A DNA stretch of 15,312 bases, from NCBI GenBank assembly GCA_030041195.1, contig JASHOI010000172.1, positions 1 through 15,312 of the forward strand, written 5' to 3'. This stretch comes from Streptosporangiaceae bacterium. Lineage in GTDB: Bacteria > Actinomycetota > Actinomycetes > Streptosporangiales > Streptosporangiaceae. Positions within the stretch are counted from its first letter, which is position 1. Each line of letters starts with the position of its first letter. The notes under the pieces were generated by a model that was given only the letters and a program-made list of their open reading frames with translations, did no database searches and was not told the origin of the DNA. Shown in pieces: positions 6,996-13,406 of this stretch. The position numbers and the translations under genes were made by a program.

Positions 6996-7344
6996 ATGTT
7001 GAAGGGAAGAATCCGCACGCTGACCGTCACCGGCATCATCGTCGCGGCGGCAGCGTTAGCAGTGCGTGGCTTGGGAGCAGGTGCTGCTCAACAACCTCTG
7101 GTACTTCCAAAACGCCAACGACCTAAATCCTGTGGTCAACCGGTTGCTCGCAACCGACGGCTACTACGGACCTCTCACAACCAACGACGTCGAGTACTTC
7201 CAAACGGCAGAGGGCCTCCAGGTCGACGGGATAACCGGTCCGAAGACCTGGTACAACTTGTGCGCCCAAGACCTGGCCTGGGGCTTCATGGGCGTCTACT
7301 GGCACGACGCAGGCTGCGCCACCGAGCCGGGACTTGGGGGGTAG
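6996..7344 (+). pseudogene. Secreted peptidoglycan-binding-domain protein, frameshifted
   Basis: Two frames together make one protein. The first (ATG 6996, GGGGA upstream) encodes a signal-peptide-like start, MLKGRIRTLTVTGIIVAAAALAV. About 20 codons in, the coding moves to the next frame, where residues from CVAWEQVLLNNLWYFQNAN (7063 onward) to QVDGITGPKTWYNLC form a peptidoglycan-binding (PG_binding_1-like) module, ending at 7344. That second frame has a TAG stop at 7057-7059 and no ATG start of its own. The simplest reading is one extra base or two missing bases near 7059-7066, probably with loss of the cleavage-site region. Intact relatives are small exported wall-binding proteins. Alternatively, a GTG at 7066 could yield a 92-residue non-secreted product, or the shift is a sequence error. 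Base composition is lower in GC than the flanks. Confidence 0.65.
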
Positions 7345-7374
7345 CCAGCACTGCCGCCGGGCGACCACGCAAGT

Positions 7375-7406
7375 CGAAGGGCTCCCAGGGAACTGGGAGC
7401 CCTTCG
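7375..7406 (+). terminator. Strong Rho-independent-type hairpin terminator
   Basis: CGAAGGGCTCCCAG (7375-7388) pairs perfectly with CTGGGAGCCCTTCG (7393-7406) across a GGAA tetraloop, a 14-bp stem. The trailing sequence TGGTTT is only weakly U-rich, as is common in actinobacteria. It would end transcription from the peptidoglycan-binding gene and insulate the PPOX gene. Confidence 0.85.
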
Positions 7407-7441
7407 TGGTTTCCAGCACGATGACTTTCGCGGTCGTCGCG

Positions 7442-7459
7442 CGTCTTGTCTGCGAGACG
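7442..7459. promoter_or_regulatory. Inverted repeats upstream of the PPOX gene (possible operator)
   Basis: CGTCT (7442-7446) is inverted as AGACG (7455-7459), and GTCT-GCG-AGAC (7448-7458) is nested within it. They lie 42 bp before the ATG at 7501, where a regulator or promoter would sit. No clear -35/-10 pair was found; function is inferred weakly. Confidence 0.2.
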
Positions 7460-7500
7460 TTGTCAGCCGGGACGTCCGCTGAACATTGAAGGGGTGCCTG

Positions 7501-8025
7501 ATGGAGATCACCAATCTGGGTAAGGCGGACGGCCTGCCGCCGGTGGACTGGGCCGTGGTCGCGGAGAAGCTCGACGCGGGTTCGGCGCCGGCTCCGGACG
7601 CGGCGAACTCCCGCACGACCTGGCTGTCCACCGTCAACGAGGACGGCAGCCCGCACGTGACCGCGGTCGGTGCCCTGTGGCTAGACGGCGCGTTCTGGTT
7701 CCAGACGGGCGCGGGCACGCGGAAGGGCCGCAATGTCACGCGCGATCCCCGGTGCTCGATCGCGGTGTCGGTCCGTGACGCGGACGTCGTGGTCGAGGGT
7801 GACGCCGCGCGAGTGACCGAGCCGGGAGCGCTGGCGCGCGTTGCCAGGGCGTGGGCGGGCAACGGCTGGCCGGCCGAGCCCGACGACAGCGGGCCGGGCA
7901 TCACTGCCCCGTTCAACGCCCCGTCGCAAGGACCACCGCCGTGGAACGTGTATCGCATCGAGCCACGCTCGGCGATCGTGACCTTGGCGAAGGAGCCGGG
8001 AGGCCTGACTCGCTTCCGGTTCTGA
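7501..8025 (+). CDS. Pyridoxamine-5'-phosphate-oxidase-fold protein (PPOX family; FMN or F420 dependent)
   Basis: 174 residues forming a split beta-barrel of the PPOX/flavin-reductase-like superfamily. Typical signatures are TTWLSTVNEDGSPHVTAVGALWLDG (39-63), FWFQTGAGTRKGRNVTRDPRCSIAV (65-89) and DVVVEGDAARVTE (95-107); the KGRNV segment is the usual phosphate/cofactor-contact region. The C-terminus PPWNVYRIEPRSAIV is also family-like. Members bind FMN, haem or coenzyme F420; in actinomycetes many of this type are F420-dependent reductases, but this cannot be decided here. ATG 7501 is preferred over the upstream TTG 7486 because AAGGGG lies seven bases before it. The glycosyltransferase gene follows after 23 bp in the same direction, so the two may be co-transcribed, although their functions have no obvious link. 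Confidence 0.9.
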   Translation: MEITNLGKADGLPPVDWAVVAEKLDAGSAPAPDAANSRTTWLSTVNEDGSPHVTAVGALWLDGAFWFQTGAGTRKGRNVTRDPRCSIAVSVRDADVVVEGDAARVTEPGALARVARAWAGNGWPAEPDDSGPGITAPFNAPSQGPPPWNVYRIEPRSAIVTLAKEPGGLTRFRF

Positions 8026-8048
8026 CGCCGCTGATCGGCGGTAGCGCG

Positions 8049-9644
8049 TTGTCTAGGAGCCAAGCGGACTGGGGGGACTACCCAGCGCTGCTGGCCCGGC
8101 TCAAGGAGAAGACCGGGTGGGATCTGCGGGAGCTGGGTCCCGCAGGCCCGCTGCCGGGCGTCGGCCCGTTCGACCGGCGCGTGATCGCGGTCGGCGGCAT
8201 CGTCTTCGCCGTGCTGATGGCGCTGTCGGACCGGTATGGCTTTGACCGCGACGAGCTGTACTTCCTGGACTGTGCCCGGCATCTGCAGGCCAGCTATGTT
8301 GATCAGCCGGTGCTGGCGCCGCTGCTGGCGTGGGTGTCGCTGAAGCTGTTCGGGGTGTCGCTGCCCGGCCTGCGGGTGTGGCCCTCGCTCGCGGCGTGGG
8401 CCACGGTGGTGGTCGGCGGGCTGACCGCCCGCGAGTTCGGCGGCACCCGGCGGGCGCAGCTGCTGGCCGCGGTCGGCCCGGTCCCGGTGCTGCTGGCGGC
8501 CGATCATCTGGCCAACACGACACCGTATGCGCTGCTGGCGTGGGCTGGCCTGGCGCTGGTCGTGGTGAGGATCGGGCGGACCGGCGACTGCCGCTGGTGG
8601 CTGGCCGGGGGTCTGGTCGCTGGCCTGGGGGTGGCCGACGATCACAGCGAGGCCTTTCTCGCCATCGCGGTGGTCATCGGCGCGCTGCTCAGCGGCGGCC
8701 GGAAGATGATCTGGAATCGCTGGTTCGCGGCTGGTGCCGCGATCGCGGTGGCGTTCGAGGTTCCCGACCTGTGGTGGCAGGCACAGCACCAGTGGGCGAC
8801 GATCGCGATGACCGAAGCGCTGCACCGGGAAAACGGCGGCCTGGCTAATGTCGGCCCCTGGATCGCGGGCCAGGTGCTCATCACCGTCGTGTCTTTGGCG
8901 GGGGTCTCGGTGGTCGGGCTGTGGTGCCTGTGGCGGTCCGGGCGGCCGCTGTGGCGGGCGCTGGCGTGGGCATACGCGCTGCTGTTCATTCTGTTCGCGG
9001 TCACCACCGGGGCGAAGGTCTACTACCTGGCCGCCGCGTATATGACCCTGGCCGCCGCCGGTGCGGTGGCCATCGACGGGTGGCTGCAGGCGCGGCCCGG
9101 CCGGCTGCGCAACCTCGTGCTGGCCACCGCGGTCATCACGGCGGTGACCCTGCCGATAGCCCTGCCGGTGTTCCCGCTCACCGGCCTCGGCCGGACCTTC
9201 GCCAAGGCGAACGCGACCACGCTGGAGACCATCGGCTGGCCCCAGCTCGTGCGCACCGTCGATAAAGTATGGACCGCCCTGCCGCCCAGCCAGCGCGCCG
9301 ACGCCGTGATCTTCACCGACAACTACGGCGAGGCCGGTGCCATCAACGAGCTCGGCCGGGGGATGGGGCTGCCGACGGCCGTCAGCAGGCAGAACAGCGA
9401 GTGGTGGTGGGGACCCGGTAACCCGCACGCCACCACCGTCGTGGCCGTCGCGCCAGGGCCCGTCGACGACGGCACCGGCTACGGCGTCTACCTCGGGCTG
9501 TTCTTCGCCCACGTGCGGGTGGCGGCCACGCTGTCGAATCCCTACGGCCTGCACAACCAGGAATGGGCTGGCCACGTCTACATCTGCACCGGCCCTCGCC
9601 AGCCGTGGGCCCAGATGTGGCCACGGCTGCGCCAGTACAGCTGA
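8049..9644 (+). CDS. GT39/ArnT-like polytopic membrane glycosyltransferase (PMT_2)
   Basis: 531 residues from the proposed TTG. The signature FDRDELYFLDCARHLQASYVDQPVLAPLL (65-93) matches the first periplasmic loop of dolichol- or polyprenyl-phosphate-sugar transferases of the PMT/ArnT type; Asp68 and Glu69 are the likely acidic catalytic residues. About ten to twelve hydrophobic spans follow up to ~378. A soluble C-terminal domain contains FTDNYGEAGAINELGRGMG and SRQNSEWWWGPGN. Such enzymes move a sugar from a polyprenyl-phosphate carrier onto an acceptor outside the membrane; donor and acceptor are unknown. The start is uncertain: no ATG or GTG is suitably placed, and TTG 8049 is 23 bp after the PPOX stop with a weak ribosome site. 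It converges on the monooxygenase-like gene, with a hairpin between them. Confidence 0.88.
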   Translation: MSRSQADWGDYPALLARLKEKTGWDLRELGPAGPLPGVGPFDRRVIAVGGIVFAVLMALSDRYGFDRDELYFLDCARHLQASYVDQPVLAPLLAWVSLKLFGVSLPGLRVWPSLAAWATVVVGGLTAREFGGTRRAQLLAAVGPVPVLLAADHLANTTPYALLAWAGLALVVVRIGRTGDCRWWLAGGLVAGLGVADDHSEAFLAIAVVIGALLSGGRKMIWNRWFAAGAAIAVAFEVPDLWWQAQHQWATIAMTEALHRENGGLANVGPWIAGQVLITVVSLAGVSVVGLWCLWRSGRPLWRALAWAYALLFILFAVTTGAKVYYLAAAYMTLAAAGAVAIDGWLQARPGRLRNLVLATAVITAVTLPIALPVFPLTGLGRTFAKANATTLETIGWPQLVRTVDKVWTALPPSQRADAVIFTDNYGEAGAINELGRGMGLPTAVSRQNSEWWWGPGNPHATTVVAVAPGPVDDGTGYGVYLGLFFAHVRVAATLSNPYGLHNQEWAGHVYICTGPRQPWAQMWPRLRQYS

Positions 9645-9653
9645 CAACAAGAC

Positions 9654-9674
9654 CCGTCAGGCTGTGTCTGACGG
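9654..9674. terminator. Bidirectional hairpin between convergent genes
   Basis: CCGTCAG (9654-9660) pairs perfectly with CTGACGG (9668-9674) across a seven-base loop. It sits in the 12-bp gap between two convergent genes and includes the stop codon of the minus-strand gene. It is symmetric, so it could act in both directions; there is no U-run, so strength is uncertain. Confidence 0.5.
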
Positions 9675-10016
9675 CGCGCCCAGCTCCACAGCGACCTCGT
9701 ACGCGGCCGGATTCGCGGAAACGCGCAACTCCGGGTCTTCGCGCAGCGCGCGGACGTGGTCCTGGGTCGCGCTCGAGGCTGCGTCATGCGCTGCCTGGCT
9801 GTCCCAGTGGGCGAAGTTCACCACCTGGAAGCGCGCCTGCGAGGAAACAGCCCGGTGCAGCCGGGAGTCGCGGAACCCGGGCGCGGCCGCCATGATCTCC
9901 GCACGGGCACGCCACCAGGCGATGAACTTGTCAAGCTGCTCGGCCGGGACCTCAAACACGTTGATTATCGTGATCGGGCCGTCGTGCGGGGCCTCCCGCT
10001 CGGCTGCGGATTCCAT
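9657..10016 (-). CDS. Antibiotic biosynthesis monooxygenase (ABM)-domain protein
   Basis: 119 residues with a ferredoxin-like ABM fold at about 14-113: PITIINVFEVPAEQLDKFIAWW, then AAAPGFRDSRLHRAVSSQARFQVVNFAHWDSQAAHDAA. These small dimeric proteins include cofactor-free monooxygenases and haem-degrading enzymes, but many have no known substrate. The ATG at 10016 is backed by AAGGAG six bases upstream. The gene lies 88 bp downstream of the SigJ-like sigma factor on the same strand and may be its target or co-transcribed with it; sigma factors of this kind are often next to small oxidoreductase genes. No signal peptide is seen. Confidence 0.85.
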   Translation of the reverse strand: MESAAEREAPHDGPITIINVFEVPAEQLDKFIAWWRARAEIMAAAPGFRDSRLHRAVSSQARFQVVNFAHWDSQAAHDAASSATQDHVRALREDPELRVSANPAAYEVAVELGAPSDTA

Positions 10017-10104
10017 GATCGGCTCCTTGTCACATCGAACGCACTCGCGCGTCTGTGTGATGCAACGACGGGACAGCAGCCAGAAAGGTGACAACGGGCG
10101 CGGC

Positions 10105-10980
10105 TCAGCGTTCCAGGGACGGGCGCGCCGCGATGTGCAGGTGGAAGATGCGGCCGTCACGGTCGTCGATCCGGATCACCGCCACGACCTCGCCGGCCCG
10201 CCGGACGACCACCGCGGCCCGGCCCTCGAGGTCGAAGGGCTGCAGGGAAACGCCGGCCGAGGGGCCGAAGAAGTGCATGGCCCGTTCGGCGATGGCCGCG
10301 GCGCCGCGAACACCAGGCCTGGCGCCGAGGCCGATCACCACGGGGAACCCGGCAGCCTCGGGGTCGAGCAGGCCGATCAGCCCGTGCACGTCGCCGCCTT
10401 CACAGACCGCGATGAAGCGGTCCGCCAGGCCGGCTGCCATGTTCCCAGACCATGCCCCCGCGAGCTCGGCCTGGGACGGGCCGGTCCCGACCGACAGGCG
10501 AGCGCGGCGGGCAAGTTGCTTGCACGCCGCCGGGGTGCGCCCGACCAGCCCGGCCACGGTGTCGAACGGGAAGCCGAAGATGTCGTGAAGGATGAACGAG
10601 GTCCGCTCGGCGGGCGAGAGCCGGTCGATCACTACCGAAAGCGCCTGGCGCACCTCGTCGCGGGCCAGCACGCGGTCCGCCGGGTCCGGAATGCCGCCCG
10701 GCGTCCCGGGTGGTTCGGGTGGTTCGGCAGTGGTGGTCGTCCGCCGGTTCTCCGCCAGGTCGAGCCGGTCCAGGCACAGCCGGCGGGTCACCACCACCAG
10801 CCATCCCCGCACGTCCTCGATCGCATCGGGCGAAGCCGTCAGGCGGGCGAACGCCTCCTGCACGACGTCCTCGGCGTCGTCCTGCCGCTTCATCATCCCC
10901 GCGGCGACCGCCAGCAGGTACCGGCGGTGAGCTGCCCACGCGGCCTGGACCCGGGCATCGAGCGGCGACGACGGCGCCAT
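10105..10980 (-). CDS. ECF-type RNA polymerase sigma factor, SigJ-like, with SnoaL-like C-terminal domain
   Basis: 291 residues. The sigma-2 region is at about 12-80 (AHRRYLLAVAAGMMKRQDDAEDVVQEAFARL and VRGWLVVVTRRLCLDRL), and sigma-4 at about 107-163 (LSPAERTSFILHDIFGFPFD, VGRTPAACKQLARRAR). A linker leads to a SnoaL/NTF2-like domain (about 182-288) that in ECF41/SigJ-type factors regulates activity in place of an anti-sigma factor. The WLPEP-like linker and terminal NPDKL-like motifs of classical ECF41 are not seen (here it ends IFHLHIAARPSLER), so it is probably another SnoaL-bearing ECF group. ATG 10980 has GGGAGG only two to three bases upstream; a longer open frame to 11127 is Arg/Pro-rich and overlaps the DinB relic, so it was rejected. 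Confidence 0.9.
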   Translation of the reverse strand: MAPSSPLDARVQAAWAAHRRYLLAVAAGMMKRQDDAEDVVQEAFARLTASPDAIEDVRGWLVVVTRRLCLDRLDLAENRRTTTTAEPPEPPGTPGGIPDPADRVLARDEVRQALSVVIDRLSPAERTSFILHDIFGFPFDTVAGLVGRTPAACKQLARRARLSVGTGPSQAELAGAWSGNMAAGLADRFIAVCEGGDVHGLIGLLDPEAAGFPVVIGLGARPGVRGAAAIAERAMHFFGPSAGVSLQPFDLEGRAAVVVRRAGEVVAVIRIDDRDGRIFHLHIAARPSLER

Positions 10981-11101
10981 GGCCTCCCTCACTACCCGCC
11001 CGCACCAGCCCCGGAGCGGCCCGGTACCGGCGCCGCCCGGCGGGAACGTTACCCGCCCGCTGATTATCGCCGGTCCACGCCGAGAGCGCGAGCGGCTGCT
11101 G

Positions 11102-11358
11102 TCAGGCCATGGGCGCGGACCACCCACCAGGGCTGAGGCTGGTCAGTCCCGTGCGCCAGGCCCGGTAGTGCTCGTCGAGAAATCCGGGGACCGCGCTGGC
11201 GTGGGGCGGTGGCGCAGTGACCAGCAGCCAGCGACCGGTTCCCAGAAGTACTCCTCGTCGGTCAGCCCGCTGAGGCGGCCGGTCAGGCGGTCCCAGACGT
11301 AGTCGAAGGCCGTGATCAGCGAGCCCGCGATCTCATCCATGCCACGATCCAAGCGCAT
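11102..11358 (-). pseudogene. DinB-superfamily gene relic (frameshifted, internally deleted, truncated)
   Basis: The ATG at 11358 starts 10 bp after the TetR stop and encodes a normal DinB-like N-terminus, MDEIAGSLITAFDYVWDRLTGRLSGLTDEEYFWEPVAGCWSLR. After that the frame becomes unrelated and stops at 11143. In another frame, FLDEHYRAWRTGLTSLSPGG (11182 downward) followed by WSAPMA resembles the fourth-helix region of the same family before a TGA at 11102. The middle segment with the metal-binding WHIG-type histidine and the C-terminal HHGAEI-type histidines are missing, so the four-helix thiol-transferase-like fold cannot be complete. It was probably co-transcribed with the TetR gene. An independent 71-residue product is possible but unlikely. 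Confidence 0.65.
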
Positions 11359-11368
11359 CGGCAGCCTT

Positions 11369-11923
11369 TCAGATGCCGAGGAAGCGTTTCAGCGCGCGCC
11401 GTGGCGCCGCCAGCCGGTGACCGGCGTCGAATTCCAGCACCGAGATCTCCCGGGTCATCGCTCCCAGCAGCCGCGCCGCCGCCTCGGCGTCGTCCCAGCC
11501 CATGGCCTCCACGTCGGCCACGAGCGCTGCCACGAGGCGCTCGCGGCGCGCTTCCATCGAGCCCGCCGCAGCCGGGTCCGAGCGGGTCTCGAGCGACAGG
11601 GCCTTAACGCCCCGGTTCGCGAGCGAGACGTCGAGGTAGGCCTCGGAGCCGCGGTAGAGGCGCTCGGCGCCCGGCGGCAGTCCGGCGATCGCCCCGGCGA
11701 CAGCGGCCTCGACCCGGGAGTGGAAGCGCGCGTGCATGGCATCGACGAACTCCGCGCGGTCGGTGAAATGGACGTAGAAGGTCCCCTTGGCGACCCCCGC
11801 CCTGGCGACCACCATGTTCACGCTGACGCCGGCGAGGCCGTGCTCCTCCGCCAGTGCCGCGCCGGCGTCGAGCAGGGCCTCGCGGGTCTGCAGCGCGCCG
11901 GCCGCCCTGGTTCCCTCTGCCAT
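11369..11923 (-). CDS. TetR-family transcriptional repressor
   Basis: 184 residues. The N-terminal HTH lies at about 12-60: QTREALLDAGAALAEEHGLAG, then VSVNMVVARAGVAKGTFYVHF. The C-terminal part is a helical ligand-binding domain ending in HRLAAPRRALKRFLG. ATG 11923 is preferred to longer open frames because TATACT (11936-11931) lies seven bases upstream, a leaderless arrangement, and the HTH begins about 12 residues in. The gene is divergent from the alpha/beta hydrolase at 12004 and a perfect 18-bp palindrome lies between them, so it very probably represses both. The DinB relic follows after 10 bp. The ligand is unknown. Confidence 0.92.
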   Translation of the reverse strand: MAEGTRAAGALQTREALLDAGAALAEEHGLAGVSVNMVVARAGVAKGTFYVHFTDRAEFVDAMHARFHSRVEAAVAGAIAGLPPGAERLYRGSEAYLDVSLANRGVKALSLETRSDPAAAGSMEARRERLVAALVADVEAMGWDDAEAAARLLGAMTREISVLEFDAGHRLAAPRRALKRFLGI

Positions 11924-11930
11924 CGCCCGG

Positions 11931-11936
11931 AGTATA
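11931..11936 (-). promoter_or_regulatory. -10 element of the TetR gene (leaderless type)
   Basis: TATACT on the minus strand, seven bases before the ATG at 11923, with no ribosome binding site between them. No clear -35 was found. Confidence 0.4.
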
Positions 11937-11967
11937 GGCCCGCAGCCGCCGGAGAGCTGAAACACAC

Positions 11968-11985
11968 TGACCGACCGGTCGGTCA
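11968..11985. promoter_or_regulatory. Perfect 18-bp palindrome, probable TetR operator
   Basis: TGACCGACCGGTCGGTCA is exactly self-complementary. It sits between the divergent TetR and hydrolase genes, just upstream of the hydrolase -10 box, over its -35 region. Length and symmetry are those of a TetR dimer site. Confidence 0.75.
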
Positions 11986-11991
11986 TTGTGT

Positions 11992-12006
11992 TAGGCTCGG
12001 TGCATG
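11992..12006 (+). promoter_or_regulatory. Leaderless-type -10 element of the alpha/beta hydrolase gene
   Basis: TAGGCT (11992-11997) is followed by six bases and the ATG at 12004. There is no ribosome binding site. The -35 region would fall inside the palindrome at 11968-11985, so repressor binding would block it. Confidence 0.5.
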
Positions 12007-12816
12007 CCCACACTGACGACATCCGCAGGGACGGTCGCGTACGACTCTCTCGGCAGCGGCGACCCGGTCGTCCTGCTGCCCAGCGGCGGCCATGAACAGC
12101 ACGATTACGACGAGGTCCGCGAACTGCTGCCCGGCGGGCTCCGCAGCATCGGCGTCGACTGGCCGGGCCACGGCCGGTCCCCGGCCGGCACGGTGCCGTC
12201 CACCGAGCTGCGGCTGGCCCAGATCATCGAGGAACTCCTCGATTCGCTCACGCCCGGCGGTGCGGTCCTGGTCGGCAACTCGGTCGGGGGCAACGTCGCC
12301 GTCCGGCTGGCGATCAGGCGGCCCGACCTGGTCAAGGGCCTGATGATCATCGACGGCGGCGGCTTCGAGGGCTTGCAGCTCTCAGGCCGCGTGTTCTGCG
12401 CGCTGATGAGCCGCCCCTGGTTTGCCCGCCGCGTCTATCCGCTGTTCTCCCGGGTGTACATGCGCTCGCGCACTGCCGCCGACCGCCGGGCGCGGGCCAG
12501 CGCCATCGCGACCACGCGCACCGCCCCGGGGGTGAGGGCGGTCACCGAGATCTGGCACAGCTTCAGCCTCCCCGAGCACGACCTCCGGGCCCAGGCGGGG
12601 AAGATCGCCGTCCCCACCGTGCTGGCCTGGGGACGGCGCGACCCGGTCCTGCCGCTCCGCGTCGCCGAGACGGCCCGGGACCTGATCCCCGGGTCCAGGC
12701 TGGTGGTCATCGACAGCGGCCACCTCCCGCAGACGACCAGCCCCGCCGCCGTCGCGGCCGAGCTCACCTCGCTCGCGAATACCGCGTTCGACCGCGGCAG
12801 CGCCGCCGCGCGATGA
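12004..12816 (+). CDS. Alpha/beta-fold hydrolase
   Basis: 270 residues, typical of the alpha/beta hydrolase family. The oxyanion-region motif is VVLLPSGGHEQHDYDEV (22-38), the strand-5 elbow is VLVGNSVGGN with Ser93 as nucleophile, the acid is Asp213 in WGRRDPVLP, and the base is His240 in VIDSGHLPQ. The triad is therefore complete. The lid (about 125-190) is basic and hydrophobic. No signal peptide is seen, so it is probably cytosolic. It may be an esterase, lipase-like enzyme or epoxide/haloalkane hydrolase relative; substrate cannot be stated. Regulation by the divergent TetR is likely through the palindrome at 11968-11985. It converges on the PadR gene with a single base between the stop codons. 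Confidence 0.93.
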   Translation: MPTLTTSAGTVAYDSLGSGDPVVLLPSGGHEQHDYDEVRELLPGGLRSIGVDWPGHGRSPAGTVPSTELRLAQIIEELLDSLTPGGAVLVGNSVGGNVAVRLAIRRPDLVKGLMIIDGGGFEGLQLSGRVFCALMSRPWFARRVYPLFSRVYMRSRTAADRRARASAIATTRTAPGVRAVTEIWHSFSLPEHDLRAQAGKIAVPTVLAWGRRDPVLPLRVAETARDLIPGSRLVVIDSGHLPQTTSPAAVAAELTSLANTAFDRGSAAAR

Positions 12817-12817
12817 G

Positions 12818-13303
12818 CTACTCGGCGAGCAGACGGTACAGAGCCTGGCGGGCCTCCCTGACGACCGCCACGGCCTGCTCCACCTGCGCGGGCCTCCCGG
12901 CCGATCCCACCTGGCGGGCCGCCAGATGCAGCTGATGGACCTCGGCCCGCAGCTCCTGGTGCTGCGACACGGCAGCCGGGTCGGCGGCCAGGTCCCGCAC
13001 CCGGCCGAGGTCGGCCTGGGCCCGGCCCGCCTCGGTCAGCGCGAAGACCCTGCGGCCGCCCTGCTCGCGGCCTGTGGCCAGGCCCTCGTCTTCGAACAGC
13101 TGCAGCAGCGGATACACCGACCCGGGACTGGGCCGCCACCGCCCCCCGGACCGCTCCTCCAGCCAGCTCATCAGCTCGTAACCGTGCGCCGGGCCGTCCA
13201 GCAGGGCGGCGAGAAGCAAGTCGCGCACCTCACCGCGGCGCACCCCGCCGCCGTAGGCGGCACCGCGATGCCCTCTCCCGTGTCCCTTGCCCGGTTGCCT
13301 CAA
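12818..13303 (-). CDS. PadR-family transcriptional regulator
   Basis: 161 residues. A short Gly/His-rich N-terminus (GKGHGRGHRGAAYGGG) precedes the winged helix at about 22-100: VRDLLLAALLDGPAHGYELMSWLEE, then RPSPGSVYPLLQLFEDEGL and the wing GGRRVFALTEAGRAQ. The C-terminal helix (about 110-160) is the dimerisation arm. A TTG start was chosen because GAAGGA lies about seven bases upstream and the Gly/His-rich leader is usual in actinobacterial PadR proteins; GTG 13243 is the alternative. PadR repressors usually control adjacent transporter or stress genes. Here the divergent neighbour is the DtxR-like regulator, and the spacer holds two palindromic motifs. Confidence 0.9.
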   Translation of the reverse strand: MRQPGKGHGRGHRGAAYGGGVRRGEVRDLLLAALLDGPAHGYELMSWLEERSGGRWRPSPGSVYPLLQLFEDEGLATGREQGGRRVFALTEAGRAQADLGRVRDLAADPAAVSQHQELRAEVHQLHLAARQVGSAGRPAQVEQAVAVVREARQALYRLLAE

Positions 13304-13340
13304 TGCAGGTTCCTTCGCCGGTCGAGCAGCGCATGGCCCT

Positions 13341-13373
13341 CATGACTCGCTCATGATATATCGAGATAGTATC
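13341..13373. promoter_or_regulatory. Divergent PadR/DtxR-like promoter zone with palindromes
   Basis: CATGA-N5-TCATG (13341-13355) is an inverted repeat. Directly after it come the palindrome GATATATC (13355-13362) and the near-palindrome GATAGTATC (13365-13373). TAGTAT (13367-13372) could be the -10 of the DtxR-like gene, with TGACTC (13343-13348) as a weak -35 at 18 bp. The A+T content is far above the surroundings. Likely autoregulatory PadR sites; no DtxR-box-like repeat is visible. Confidence 0.5.
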
Positions 13374-13406
13374 GTGTCACTGTGCCCGGGGCGGAAGGAC
13401 GGACCG

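Noticed and set aside
7296..9650. 784-codon open frame on the minus strand
   Set aside because: It is antisense to the PPOX and glycosyltransferase genes. The translation is Arg/Gln/Pro/His-rich without motifs, a mirror of the GC-biased sense codons.
10979..11127. N-terminal extension of the sigma factor to a start at 11127
   Set aside because: The added 49 residues are Arg/Pro/Gly-rich without sigma-factor similarity and overlap the DinB relic. ATG 10980 has a GGGAGG just upstream and gives normal length.
9337..11136. 599-codon open frame on the plus strand
   Set aside because: It overlaps the end of the glycosyltransferase in another frame and is antisense to the ABM, sigma factor and DinB sequences. 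No recognisable domain.
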